The notes under the pieces were generated by a model. It had not been told where the DNA came from. It saw nothing but the letters and a program-made list of their open reading frames with translations, and did no database searches. The translations under genes and the position numbers were made by a program. A stretch of DNA of 64,000 nt from Roseofilum acuticapitatum BLCC-M154 (lineage in GTDB: Bacteria; Cyanobacteriota; Cyanobacteriia; Cyanobacteriales; Desertifilaceae): the NCBI RefSeq assembly GCF_030068475.1, contig NZ_JAQOSP010000063.1, positions 62,001-126,000 of the forward strand. The letters are read 5' to 3'. Position 1 is the first letter of the stretch. Every line of letters starts with the position of its first letter. Shown one piece after another: positions 34,593 through 44,249 of this stretch.

Positions 34593-37500
34593 CGATAAGG
34601 GTCATCCCCTAATTCAAAATCTGTGCGATAGTCCGGGTGATAAAATTCATTGATAACAGGCTCTGATAAATGCTTTTTTTGGGGTGGTTTCTGGAGATTT
34701 TCAAAAATTAACCGATCGCTCTGGAATCTTGCCCCTAAATTGGCTAAAATCTGGCTCATAGCTCTGGTCTGTCGCCAGCGTGTATAGCGAAAATAGGTCA
34801 ACCGATCGCTATTGAGAGCTGCGGGATTTAATTGGGAAAATAGGGCTACTCCTGTCCCCATTTGAACTCGGCTGAATAACCCATGACTCCCCATGTCTCC
34901 TCCTGACACAATTAAGGAGGTTGGGTAGTCGGTTCGCGATCGCAGATCTGAGGCACTTAAACCTCTTGTTTCTGGCCAGGAGGGCACTTCTAATGACCCA
35001 GAAAAGGGTTGTTGCTTGCTAAAAGTAACCCCTAAAACTGTTGGTGAGTTTTCTGTTCTGGAGAGAAAAAATAACCGTCCCCCTTGACGGAGATACTCCC
35101 GGATCGCTTCATCTGCAAGCTGGACTTGAGAGCCGACGATCGCTAAGTCTGCTTCTGAATTTAAATTGTGCGATCGCCGATAAATAACTCCCAGTTCATC
35201 TAACTGAGTCGCTTCGGCATCACTACCGATAAAAATGACGTTCTCGACTTTGGGAGATAAGGGAGCTGTCGCAGCATAGGCGATCGCCCGATCTAAAAGT
35301 GTTCTAGCGGCTGGCTCAGACTTTCCGCGCTCCTCAAAATCCAAGGTTGTTAGAATGAGCCGACCTTGACCATAATCCAACTCCATCAAAGGAGTATAAG
35401 CTAAATCAAACTCCGATTGCAGAATCGGTCGCCAAGAACTGCGATGGGGTTTTTCTATGGAGACGCTACTGACTACCCCACGGTTTCCCCAATGCCATCC
35501 ATACCAAGGCAACTCACGGGGAGGACTGCGCTTTACCCCACCTCTAGTAGTGTCTGGATAAGCCTCTGTGAGGGTGCTTTCCCCTCTCCAGTCTCGCAGA
35601 TCCAGGCGATCGAGTCCCTGAAGGACAGGATGTTCAGAGTTGACTGGAAATACTCGACGACTCAGATGGGGAGCCACTCGAAACCCCAGAGTTCCCTGTA
35701 TCCACTCTGGATCTTGGGTAAAAATGAGCGCTCTGCCTCCATTTTTGACAAAGGGTTCTAACTGAGCCAATCGTTGTTTGAAGCTTCTGTCTCCCCATCC
35801 CCGTTTTTTGGATAAGGCTTCTCTGGCGATCGCCACTAACCCATCCGTCTGCGATCCATCCCAGGAGGTAATCCGATAACCCATTTCTTCCAGCACTGCC
35901 GTGGTTTTACCCACTGGATCGAGAACCGAAATTGGCGGTAAATTCTGCTCAGTTGGAAAGGGAAACACCCGAAAATCAAAGGAATCTTGATGTTGATTCT
36001 CTCCAATCTGGGCCGTCAGATCAATCACTCCCTCAGTCTTTTGAGTCACAGAAGGCAAGGAAACCTCAATGGGAAAAAAGAGGGTCTGAGCTGGGTCAAT
36101 TTCTCCTTGCCGATCGCCGGTTTGGGCGATCGCTCCATTAATCCTCACCTCCCAGTGAACCGAAAAACCTTCGCTTTCCCGCATATCATTAATCAAGACC
36201 ACCTGTTTATTGAGACTTTCCTTCTCCCAATAACTATGATCTTTCGCCACAAAATTCTCTGATTCTCCAGCAATCCAAGCTAAAGTCGGCCTGTTATTCT
36301 CCAACAGCGCTTTTCCTCCCGGATGAATCCTAAACTCTGGAGCTTGTAAATAATTCAGGAATCTTCGCGGAACCTCCTGCAAATAAACCCCTCGTTGTCC
36401 CGGTTCAAATAAACCCAAAGCAACCCGTTGTTCTCCCTCCTCAGACTCTTGCCATCCATGGCCATCATTCCAAGGAATCATCCCCCCTGTGATTCCCCAA
36501 GTTCGCCAACTGCGCCAAGTTTGCCGACTAAACAAAGATTGCAATTCTTGAAAAGCAGGAGAAAAATTCAACTCTGGAGCAGAATGCCAACTTTCATACT
36601 CTTGGTCTTTAATAAACATTTGCGGAATTTTAGAGCGATAGTCAAGCCTTTCCAATTGGTACGCTTCTTCTCCTAAATAAATAGCTGTATATTCAGTCAT
36701 CAACGGTTCAAACCGGGAGCCTTCCAGCAATCCATATTTTCCCCGCATCATCGCCCCATGTAGAGGAGTGCCAAACTCGACCACCATATAGGGCATATCC
36801 CCCTCTTCTGCCCAGTTAGAAATCCATTCTTCTCGCTCTTGGAGAGGAATTAAATTCAGATAAGAATTCAGAGCATAAACATCACCGATCGCCCCTCCAT
36901 TATGCACCAGAACCGGCCGAGTAGGGTCATAAGCATTAACCGTAGAAACCATATCTTCTCCGGGCTGTTTCCACGATTTCCAGCGCCGATCCCAAACCTC
37001 TCCGAATGTTCCTGTAACTTCTTTTTTTCCAATTCGTCTAGGGTTTTGATCGTCACCTTTAGGAGCAAAAAAGTTAGGAGTAGTTGCCCACATTAAAATT
37101 GAAGGATGATTTCGATATCGCCGTAACTCATTCACCATGCGTGGCTCCCATTTCACTTTCCCTTGGGAGCCATTCCAGCGAAAAATATATCCTTTTCTTC
37201 CAGCATCTAAAGCCGGAGCCATAATCGGAAATCCTTTTAAATCTGCCCGTTCAGCAAACAACTCCCGAAAATGCCAGCGCCCCCGTTCATCATGATTCCA
37301 AGGCCAGAGTTCAGCTATATTATAACCCGCCCACTGATACCCCTCAATCATCCGATCGATGACTTTAGGAATACCCACGGGCCAAGCATTCCACATATCT
37401 TCATGGTACACGGGACGCAAGCGTATTTCTGACCCATTTAAGTAAAACTGTTTATTTTCAATCCAAAATTCCCGAAAGCCAAAAGACTGATCGTAAGTAT

Positions 37501-38449
37501 CTTCAATTCCTTCTCCCTTCACTTGCAATCGAAGGGTATACAAATTGGGTTTTTCTAAATCCCACAATCGAGGATTAGACCAATCCCAGGTTAAATTCAG
37601 AGTTTGAATCCCTTGTGCTTTAATCCTTTTTTGGGCTGTAAATTCTCGCTCAACCTGACCCTGTTCATTGAGCATTGTGGCGATAACTTCCACTGAACCC
37701 GCTTGTGTAATATCCGTAAGTTCAACCTCTACTTCTACTTGTTTCTGACGGGTTGAAGGTTTGACAAAAACATCGCTGATAAACGGGCCTTGAGGAATAC
37801 TGAGTAACCTTACTTCTCCAATTAATCCGCGAGAAGCTAAACGGATTTCCTCTTCAGACTCATTCTCAGCTTCTGGAGTTGCCGTGACTAAAAGGGTTAA
37901 ATTATTTTCTTCTCCAGGATTAACCAATGAAGTGATATCCACAGCACCATAGGGCCAATTCACTTGACCACAAGCTTGCTGATTAACATATAGTTTCGCG
38001 TCTGTACTGACTCGTTCTAAACTCACCAGAATTCTGCGTCCTTCCCACTCCTGGGGAATATTAATCGGGTGTTGATACCAAGCCTGAGATAACGTTTTGC
38101 CGTTATACTCCTCCCATACAGCTCCAGTGCCACGGGAAAGCAAGCTGGGGACTAATTTGGCATTTTCTAGCCGCCAGTCCCCAGGAACGCGAATTTTTCC
38201 CCAATGGTTTTGGGGGGGAGTGGTGGTAGAGGCGATCGCCGGTTGAAAATCCCATACCCCATTCAGGTAGACTTGAGCGCGATCGCCATTTTCCGGAACT
38301 TCAGTCAGTGCTGGATAACTGGTAACCTGGAGCGTTCTACAAGAAAACCCCCCATCCGGTGCTGAGGTATAGCCAAGATCGCCCATACAGCTTAACGTAA
38401 TCCAGCCTATACAAAATAGTCCCAAGAACTGTACTAACCTTTTCTTCAT
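34577..38449 (-). CDS. GH2-like multidomain lipoprotein, acid/base residue apparently missing
   Basis: 1290 residues. Lipobox at TLSC (Cys ~21), so membrane-anchored outside the cytosol. A GH2 sugar-binding jelly roll (LNGVWDFQPAI, IRVPGDWRLEN, ~residues 60-215), an Ig-like domain (~220-330) and a TIM barrel (~340-650) follow, then C-terminal domains including a GATase1/ThuA-like region. At the barrel position where GH2 enzymes have the acid/base Glu (MWSLGNE), this protein has MWATTPNFF. The likely nucleophile is present in MVVEFGTP. It is either a modified hydrolase or a binding protein for the polysaccharide, perhaps trimming or remodelling it (inference). Confidence 0.78.
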   Translation of the reverse strand: MKKRLVQFLGLFCIGWITLSCMGDLGYTSAPDGGFSCRTLQVTSYPALTEVPENGDRAQVYLNGVWDFQPAIASTTTPPQNHWGKIRVPGDWRLENAKLVPSLLSRGTGAVWEEYNGKTLSQAWYQHPINIPQEWEGRRILVSLERVSTDAKLYVNQQACGQVNWPYGAVDITSLVNPGEENNLTLLVTATPEAENESEEEIRLASRGLIGEVRLLSIPQGPFISDVFVKPSTRQKQVEVEVELTDITQAGSVEVIATMLNEQGQVEREFTAQKRIKAQGIQTLNLTWDWSNPRLWDLEKPNLYTLRLQVKGEGIEDTYDQSFGFREFWIENKQFYLNGSEIRLRPVYHEDMWNAWPVGIPKVIDRMIEGYQWAGYNIAELWPWNHDERGRWHFRELFAERADLKGFPIMAPALDAGRKGYIFRWNGSQGKVKWEPRMVNELRRYRNHPSILMWATTPNFFAPKGDDQNPRRIGKKEVTGTFGEVWDRRWKSWKQPGEDMVSTVNAYDPTRPVLVHNGGAIGDVYALNSYLNLIPLQEREEWISNWAEEGDMPYMVVEFGTPLHGAMMRGKYGLLEGSRFEPLMTEYTAIYLGEEAYQLERLDYRSKIPQMFIKDQEYESWHSAPELNFSPAFQELQSLFSRQTWRSWRTWGITGGMIPWNDGHGWQESEEGEQRVALGLFEPGQRGVYLQEVPRRFLNYLQAPEFRIHPGGKALLENNRPTLAWIAGESENFVAKDHSYWEKESLNKQVVLINDMRESEGFSVHWEVRINGAIAQTGDRQGEIDPAQTLFFPIEVSLPSVTQKTEGVIDLTAQIGENQHQDSFDFRVFPFPTEQNLPPISVLDPVGKTTAVLEEMGYRITSWDGSQTDGLVAIAREALSKKRGWGDRSFKQRLAQLEPFVKNGGRALIFTQDPEWIQGTLGFRVAPHLSRRVFPVNSEHPVLQGLDRLDLRDWRGESTLTEAYPDTTRGGVKRSPPRELPWYGWHWGNRGVVSSVSIEKPHRSSWRPILQSEFDLAYTPLMELDYGQGRLILTTLDFEERGKSEPAARTLLDRAIAYAATAPLSPKVENVIFIGSDAEATQLDELGVIYRRSHNLNSEADLAIVGSQVQLADEAIREYLRQGGRLFFLSRTENSPTVLGVTFSKQQPFSGSLEVPSWPETRGLSASDLRSRTDYPTSLIVSGGDMGSHGLFSRVQMGTGVALFSQLNPAALNSDRLTYFRYTRWRQTRAMSQILANLGARFQSDRLIFENLQKPPQKKHLSEPVINEFYHPDYRTDFELGDDPYRYSLW

Positions 38450-38469
38450 AAATCCATTGAGCTGAAGGT

Positions 38470-39372
38470 TTAACCCGAAATCGGATCGAGTAATTGTTCT
38501 CTCAAATAAACAGCATACTCTTGAGCATCACCCTGAGTTAGATGCACCCCATCGCTCGTTTTCCACTCCCTCTGGGGATTCGGTAACCATTCAAAGCGAT
38601 CGCTCGGAAAAAGAGTTTCTATTAGCTCTTCGATTTCCTGTTTTTTGACCGTTGTTTCTAAACCCGGTTCTCCCGGAACATTAAATAAAACAATGCGCGA
38701 CTCCTGACTACTGATGGCCAATAATTGATTTTTGATCACCTGAGCTTGTTCAATAATCAATGCTTTTGTCTCATCAGATAGAGGATTACTGAATTGTTTC
38801 TTCACTCTTTCTATTTCCTGTAACCTCAACGGAGAATCTGGCGCAGTGCCAGATTCTTGATTCCCTTGTGACCACTTCCTCAAACTATCCACCAACACAC
38901 TAACCGGTCTATACTCTTGCTTAAACATAGGAAAATGAGAGCGCATAAAATATAAAAAAGGATTGTACAAAGAATCAATCAAATATACATCCAGTTCCCG
39001 TTGAATCGTCTCATTCACTTCAACCAATATGATTTTAGGTTTTGATGATTTTTTCCTTACAATTTCTAGACCTGTTTGCGTGCAACCTCCCCGCATCGCC
39101 AAATTAAACACATCAGAACCAATCATTTTGGGATCGAGATTAGCCGTTAGCGAACTTCCGACCAAAACCATTTGAGCATGACTCATGGGAGTATAAACAT
39201 ATTCTTCTGCTTTAATGAAATTAGACTGAGCTTGATGAATCCCTTCACTGGGACTAATCAAACCTGAAAAAATCAAAACTTGATACCCAATCATCACTGT
39301 AAAGCATAAGAGTAAACATTGCCCGACAAAATTTATTTTTCTGACTTTAGAATTGAAAATAGATAAACGCAT
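38470..39372 (-). CDS. SGNH-like exported protein paired with MBOAT acyltransferase
   Basis: 300 residues: an N-terminal TM segment (CLLLCFTVMIGYQVLIF), then an exported domain with MVLVGSSLTANL (GSS in the GDS position), an NLAMRGGCTQTG segment, and SDGVHLTQGDAQEYA near the end (Asp-x-x-His). This matches the catalytic Ser and Asp/His blocks of SGNH hydrolases, as in AlgX/DltD-type partners of MBOAT proteins. It would carry an acyl group to the outer polysaccharide. The start region overlaps the MBOAT gene by 26 bp, so the two are translationally coupled. Confidence 0.78.
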   Translation of the reverse strand: MRLSIFNSKVRKINFVGQCLLLCFTVMIGYQVLIFSGLISPSEGIHQAQSNFIKAEEYVYTPMSHAQMVLVGSSLTANLDPKMIGSDVFNLAMRGGCTQTGLEIVRKKSSKPKIILVEVNETIQRELDVYLIDSLYNPFLYFMRSHFPMFKQEYRPVSVLVDSLRKWSQGNQESGTAPDSPLRLQEIERVKKQFSNPLSDETKALIIEQAQVIKNQLLAISSQESRIVLFNVPGEPGLETTVKKQEIEELIETLFPSDRFEWLPNPQREWKTSDGVHLTQGDAQEYAVYLREQLLDPISG

Positions 39373-40843
39373 TAGAACTTCCTTTATTCAGAATTATCAA
39401 TGCCAGCATCAATCCAAAACTTAAGACCTGTAATTTTTTTCCGGTTCCAGATCCAAGAAGTTCCGCCCCTTTGCTTTGCAGATTGGGAAAATGAGGCAAA
39501 TGATACAGTAAGACAGGGAGAGAGAAGAGCAAGACTGGAATAATGCGAATTAGAGCAGGTTTCACCTGAGTATTTCTAGCCAGGGTTACCATGAAGTCAA
39601 CCGCTTGACTAAACTCAGGAAGCTTAAATAAAAGCCAGCCGAAAGAAACAAACGTAAATACCGCTAAGACTCGGATAGTATCGGTCAAGAATGGCTTCCA
39701 TTGGATTCTATCGCGATCGCTAGATTGAGATACACGATCCCATCCCAATAATCGCTCTACCGCTAACCCCATACCATGAAACATCCCCCATACTGCATAA
39801 CTCCAAGCCGCTCCATGCCATAATCCCCCCAGAGTCATGACAATCATTAAATTAAGATAGGTTCGGATTTCACCTTTCCGATTCCCTCCTAGGGGAATGT
39901 AGAGATAATATTTTAACCAAGTTGATAAAGAAATATGCCACCGTCGCCAAAATTCGGCAATGGAGCGGGAAATATAGGGGAAATTGAAGTTTTCGGGTAG
40001 AGTATAGCCAAAGGATGCCGCTAAACCGATCGCGATTAAGGAATATCCGGCAAAATCGGCAAAAATTTGCATGGAATAACCAAATAACAAGACTAGGTTC
40101 GTCAGAGTGCCTTGACTTTGATAATAGGGATAGGTAATCCAGAAGGTATAGTCTTTTATGTTATCCGCGATCACCATTTTCAAGAAATAGCCAGACACCA
40201 GGGCCCGAAAAACCAGTTCCCAAGGGATATCCTGAAAATATTTTCTCGCAATTTGCGGATAAAAATCATTGGCTCTGACAATGGGGCCAGCGACCAGTTG
40301 CGGGAAAAAGGACAGAAAAAAGGAGGTGTTGAGTAAATAGCGAATAGGGGTAAGATGGACAAAATATTTCTCTTGTTGTTTTCTGACTTCCCATTCAGCA
40401 TCTTGCTGACGCAGGACATCGACGACTAAACTAATGCCTTGGAAGGTGTAGAAGGAGATGCCGATGGGGAGAGGTAGATGTAAAAGGGTTTGTATGAGGG
40501 CATCTTCTGGAGTGGGATTAATATTCAAGAAGGTTGTAAATAGGTTGGTGAGCAATGCACCGTACTTAAATAATCCCAACACCCCTAAATTGGCGGCTAC
40601 TCCCAAAACGGCCCAGAGAATCCTAACTTGTCGCTTGTCTGTATGGCAAATTTTGAAGCTGGTTAAAACATTGATGCCAATCGAGATAATGAGTAATAAT
40701 AGCAGAGCTGGAGAACTCCAGGCATAAAAGATAAAACTAGCAGTAACGAGAATTGGAACCTGTATGCCCTTGAAAATGGGTAAGTAATAAAGGATAAACG
40801 TAATGAGAACAAAAACTAAGAAGGTAAAGCTTGTGAATAACAT
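39347..40843 (-). CDS. MBOAT-family O-acyltransferase (AlgI/DltB-like)
   Basis: 498 residues and about 10-12 TM helices. Signature blocks: PIGISFYTFQGISLVVDVLR, LVAGPIVRANDFYPQI, FNFPYISRSIAEFWRRWHISLSTWLKYYLYIPLGGNR (quoted in parts) and MTLGGLWHGAAWSYAVWG with the active-site His. AlgI-type proteins pass acyl groups (usually acetyl) across the membrane to a polysaccharide. Its SGNH-like partner follows with a 26-bp overlap. It closes the polysaccharide locus, pointing to an acylated glycan. Confidence 0.93.
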   Translation of the reverse strand: MLFTSFTFLVFVLITFILYYLPIFKGIQVPILVTASFIFYAWSSPALLLLLIISIGINVLTSFKICHTDKRQVRILWAVLGVAANLGVLGLFKYGALLTNLFTTFLNINPTPEDALIQTLLHLPLPIGISFYTFQGISLVVDVLRQQDAEWEVRKQQEKYFVHLTPIRYLLNTSFFLSFFPQLVAGPIVRANDFYPQIARKYFQDIPWELVFRALVSGYFLKMVIADNIKDYTFWITYPYYQSQGTLTNLVLLFGYSMQIFADFAGYSLIAIGLAASFGYTLPENFNFPYISRSIAEFWRRWHISLSTWLKYYLYIPLGGNRKGEIRTYLNLMIVMTLGGLWHGAAWSYAVWGMFHGMGLAVERLLGWDRVSQSSDRDRIQWKPFLTDTIRVLAVFTFVSFGWLLFKLPEFSQAVDFMVTLARNTQVKPALIRIIPVLLFSLPVLLYHLPHFPNLQSKGAELLGSGTGKKLQVLSFGLMLALIILNKGSSNAFIYFQF

Positions 40844-40923
40844 ACCCTGAAGGCCGGTAAAGGGGAGGGATGGGCGGAGTTTAATCTAACGTAATGAGAT
40901 GCAGTGATTTTTGTCAACAGTCA

Positions 40924-40971
40924 AAAGATGAGAATTTGTTTTAGCGATCGCCAACAAAAATTCTCATCTTT
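40924..40971. terminator. Long hairpin with a HIP1 loop
   Basis: AAAGATGAGAATTT..GTT (40924-40940) pairs with AACAAAAATTCTCATCTTT (40953-40971) with a 2-nt bulge; the loop contains GCGATCGC. On the minus strand it lies 44 bp after the small ORF stop and ends in TTTTG, consistent with termination there. Confidence 0.5.
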
Positions 40972-41014
40972 ATCTATTCCGGGATTTTCAGGGCAAGGGA
41001 GACCCCAGGAGCCA

Positions 41015-41299
41015 TCAAGCCATCAACTCTCCCGAAGGCACATCAACCACCGCGATAGATCGCTGATCCACCTGAATTTTAATCGTATGGGCTAACCTCA
41101 ATTGGATCACCGGCTCGCGAATCAAAGCATAGGCCTTGGCGATCCCCTCCGCCATCTCCCGATTCAAACAGCGAATATGCAACACCCCCCACCGTCTAAA
41201 TACCTGACATCGAGCCAAAGGTAGCAAACACCTTAATTCCCCTTGATTTTCGCGATAAAAATCCCAGATCAACCGCGTGAGTTGTGAAGGTCGTTTCAT
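41015..41299 (-). CDS. Small conserved-looking hypothetical protein
   Basis: 94 residues, basic and hydrophobic, without signal peptide or TM helix. It starts MKRPSQLTRLIWDFYRENQG and contains two central Cys (GELRCLLPLARCQVF) and a beta strand followed by a helix (WGVLHIRCLNREMAEGI). I do not recognise the family. It is believable as a gene because its codon use fits the region and a terminator-like hairpin follows. It is separated from both neighbours by more than 150 bp, so it is probably transcribed alone. Confidence 0.6.
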   Translation of the reverse strand: MKRPSQLTRLIWDFYRENQGELRCLLPLARCQVFRRWGVLHIRCLNREMAEGIAKAYALIREPVIQLRLAHTIKIQVDQRSIAVVDVPSGELMA

Positions 41300-41500
41300 A
41301 GCCTTAAGTCCTTACTTGCAATGGGCCCAATCCTTTATTCATATCAATTCCTTACTACTTCCATTGAACCCTAACCTTCTGAGAGCCGGTATATTCCTGA
41401 AAAAATATTTAATAATTCATCGATAAAACCGTCATGATTCTTGACATTCCCGCTCCTCCCAACACCCTATCCCACCTTAGTGCCGTGACAACCCTAAAAT

Positions 41501-41562
41501 GGTGGGTTACGGCGGATTGATAGATTGCTCTCACAGTCTAGGTTTTAGCCGCCTAACCCACC
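41501..41562. repeat. Palindromic intergenic repeat
   Basis: GGTGGGTTACGGCGG (41501-41515) pairs with CCGCCTAACCCACC (41549-41562) around a 33-nt centre. The outer sequence (TTAGTGC ... GCACTA) is also roughly symmetrical, so the whole element may span about 41478-41578 and would include the antiporter stop codon. Confidence 0.7.
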
Positions 41563-41575
41563 CTACACTAATGCA

Positions 41576-43558
41576 CTATTTTAGCTGTGTCACAGCATTA
41601 GCCTTCGTCTGGGACACCTGATCGGATTTTGATTCAGCCGGAACACCCTCTAAAATCTTTTCCGGTTCTACCTTAGTTAGGGGAATTTCCTCCACTTCCG
41701 GCAACCGTTCCACCGATAACCGAGTCGCCTGAGAAGCCCCCGACAAGCGCTTCAACAGAGCCGGCCGTGGATCGTGGAGCAAATAAATAATCAAATCCCC
41801 ACTGCGCCACTCTTCCGACGCAGGCATCACTTCCAAGCGTCCCTCCCTAGAGACCAAAATCGGAACCAACTCCCCAGCACGAATCAGGGCTTGTAAATGG
41901 GCCTGTTGAAACCCTAACCCCTCCGTCTTCAGCGTCGTTACCCCCAACTTCACCTTACCCTCATCCACATACTGATTCCAGACCTTAATCGGTAGGTGGG
42001 GAATAAACGCTTGGGCAATCTTCTTGGGGCTACCCGAATGTTGCTGCCCTTGGGAATCACGGGGAAAAACCGCGTATACCCTAGGCGGATCGAACTCCTC
42101 TACCGCCCGTTGCGCCAAAACAAAATTCACCTCACCATTATTAGTCATCGCCAAAAATGTCCCCATAGAAGCCAGTCCCGCTTCCTCCAGAACCGCCGTA
42201 TCTAGGGCACTACTCACAAATACCCGCAACCCTTCCGCTTCCGCTTGACGGCACGCTTCCGTATTCGTATCGATCAGAACAACAGATTCCCCTTGTTCCT
42301 CAAACAAACGCGCCATTAACCGACTTAAGGGGCTAATGCCCACAATCACCGCTCCCGTAGCTTTAGTCGAGGTAATTTGCAGCCAGTTGGCGAACCATCC
42401 CGCCGTTAGACCTTGACATAAGACGGTCATAATAATCGTCAAAAACACCAAGGCTTTAATGGCATCTCCCCCACTAATGCCCCGTTGGGTTAATAAAATT
42501 GAGAATAAGGAAGCCACAGAAGCCGAAACAATTCCTCTAGGGCCGATCCAACCCAAAAATAACTTTTGTCGCCAATTCATGTCACTCGGCCAGGTACAGA
42601 CCCAAATATTCAGGGGTCGGATGACGAACATGAGCATCAGGACTGTCCAGACACTACCCCAACCTAAAGCAAAAATACTGGCAATTGATAAATCAGCAGC
42701 TAAGAGAATAAAGAGGACTGAAACTGCCAACATGGTTAATTGGCCCTTAAACCGCCTTAATAACCGCTCCTCCGGTAGTGAAGACCCCCGCAGCACAATT
42801 CCAGAGACAACTGTAGCCATTAATCCCGCTTCTGAGCGGATGGTTTGGGCAATACCAAACAGGCCCAACAAACCAGCCAAGACCACCAAATTTTTTAAAT
42901 CTTCCGATAAAAATTGACTGCGCTTGAGGAACCAACCCAGTATCCAGCCCCCCAAAGCACCGATCGCCCCTCCAATACCCAGACGCAACAACAAGCCGCT
43001 AATGATAGAGATGGGATCGGCATCTCCATTGAGGATAATATCCAGAACGACCACCGCCAAAATCGCCCCCACCGGGTCAATTAAAACCCCTTCCCCCTCC
43101 AAAAGGGTGGCTACCGGTCGCTGCACCTTCACATGCTTGAGGAGGGGAGAAATCACCGTGGGCCCCGTCACAACCACCAACGAAGCATATAAGAAAGCAA
43201 TTCCCCACGGAAACTCAGCCAAATAATGGGCACAGACTCCCCCACCCACTAAGGTAATTAAAGTGCCAACTGTAACCAGATTCCGCAAACTTCCCGATAC
43301 TTTTCCCAGATCCCGCAGCTCTAAATTCAGCCCCCCTTCAAACAAAATCAGGGCAACTGAGAGGGCGACGATGACTTCAATACCAATACCGAGTAATTGA
43401 GGATCGATTAACCCCACGCCATCGGGGCCCAATAAAATCCCAAAGGGCAACAGAAACACGATCGCCGGTACGCGCAGAAAATCCGCCAGCACCTGGGCAC
43501 TAATCCCGGCCATCACCGTGAGGATAATCAAGAGGGTTATTTGAAATGATCCTTCCAT
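41576..43558 (-). CDS. Na+/H+ antiporter (CPA1) with RCK-type C-terminal domain
   Basis: 660 residues. The first ~390 residues carry about 12 TM helices of the NhaP/CPA1 antiporter fold (IVFLLPFGILLGPDGVGL; ALILFEGGLNLELRDL; TGPTVISPLLKHVKVQRP; GVLIDPVGAILAVVV with the ion-binding Asp). Residues ~395-600 form a TrkA-N-like NAD-binding regulatory domain (VIVGISPLSRLMARLFEEQG) and a TrkA-C domain. It would exchange Na+ or K+ for protons across the membrane with cytosolic ligand control. The GTG/ATG start at 43558 begins with MEGSFQIT and no better start is seen. Confidence 0.92.
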   Translation of the reverse strand: MEGSFQITLLIILTVMAGISAQVLADFLRVPAIVFLLPFGILLGPDGVGLIDPQLLGIGIEVIVALSVALILFEGGLNLELRDLGKVSGSLRNLVTVGTLITLVGGGVCAHYLAEFPWGIAFLYASLVVVTGPTVISPLLKHVKVQRPVATLLEGEGVLIDPVGAILAVVVLDIILNGDADPISIISGLLLRLGIGGAIGALGGWILGWFLKRSQFLSEDLKNLVVLAGLLGLFGIAQTIRSEAGLMATVVSGIVLRGSSLPEERLLRRFKGQLTMLAVSVLFILLAADLSIASIFALGWGSVWTVLMLMFVIRPLNIWVCTWPSDMNWRQKLFLGWIGPRGIVSASVASLFSILLTQRGISGGDAIKALVFLTIIMTVLCQGLTAGWFANWLQITSTKATGAVIVGISPLSRLMARLFEEQGESVVLIDTNTEACRQAEAEGLRVFVSSALDTAVLEEAGLASMGTFLAMTNNGEVNFVLAQRAVEEFDPPRVYAVFPRDSQGQQHSGSPKKIAQAFIPHLPIKVWNQYVDEGKVKLGVTTLKTEGLGFQQAHLQALIRAGELVPILVSREGRLEVMPASEEWRSGDLIIYLLHDPRPALLKRLSGASQATRLSVERLPEVEEIPLTKVEPEKILEGVPAESKSDQVSQTKANAVTQLK

Positions 43559-43808
43559 ATGCGAAATCGCGCTGGTTCAGCGTTGGAGACAGATATAACC
43601 TAGCGTGTTCTCTTCACTTTGACCAGATCGGGTCATAGGGGTGGGTTTATCTAAAAATTTAAGGGGAAGACCCAGAATTGAGTAAACTTGCCCTTCTTGG
43701 GAGTTGTGAAATTTTAAGTTATGTTATTAGTATGTTATTAAATATTCATATTTCTCCAATTTTTGTGTTCGGCTCCGATCATCTTCATTTGATACTTTAA
43801 CCCTCTTG

Positions 43809-44204
43809 GTGAAGCAGTTTAGTGATAAAACGTTGGATCATCCTTTCCGTGACCCCCTCTTGAGTAAGCGTTTTTGGGGGGTAGTCGTCCTTATGCTGGT
43901 ATCGGTGGGTCTGATTTGCTTTTCGATTCAGTATCTCGATCAGCCCTCTCCCTACTTAAAGGAGGTTTTGACCTTGAAAGGCGATCGCGTTCAAGGCCAT
44001 GCTATTTTCCAAATGAATTGTGCCGGATGTCATGGTTGGGAAGCTAAGGGCAAAGTCGGGCCAAGCTTGCAAGGAGTATCAGAACATAAGTCTAAGCGCC
44101 GGTTAGTTGAGCAAGTGATCAGTGGCAAAACCCCACCTATGCCCCAGTTTCAGCCCAGTCCCCAAGTGATGGCGGACTTGTTAAGTTACTTAGAGTCGCT
44201 GTAG
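43809..44204 (+). CDS. cytM: Cytochrome cM-like membrane-anchored cytochrome c
   Basis: 131 residues. One uncleaved N-terminal TM anchor (FWGVVVLMLVSVGLICFSI) is followed by a single class-I cytochrome c domain with heme motif CAGCH (in IFQMNCAGCHGWEAKGKVGP) and the axial Met in GKTPPMPQFQPSPQ. Length, anchor and the GHAIFQMNCAGCHGW pattern match cyanobacterial cytochrome cM, a low-abundance protein linked to control of photosynthesis and respiration. GTG 43809 is taken as start (TTG 43806 directly precedes it). No strong ribosome site is seen, in line with low expression. Confidence 0.8.
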   Translation: MKQFSDKTLDHPFRDPLLSKRFWGVVVLMLVSVGLICFSIQYLDQPSPYLKEVLTLKGDRVQGHAIFQMNCAGCHGWEAKGKVGPSLQGVSEHKSKRRLVEQVISGKTPPMPQFQPSPQVMADLLSYLESL

Positions 44205-44249
44205 CAAATAAGTAGAATGTAAAGACTCGATTAGGTTTAGGGGTCATGC

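Noticed and set aside
42459-42917. 152-aa ORF antisense to the antiporter
   Set aside because: Lies within TM-coding sequence of a convincing gene; composition typical of an antisense shadow.
43634-43648. Another copy of the GTAGGGGCGGGTTTA repeat (TAGGGGTGGGTTTA)
   Set aside because: Only one arm is present and no complementary arm follows within 100 bp.
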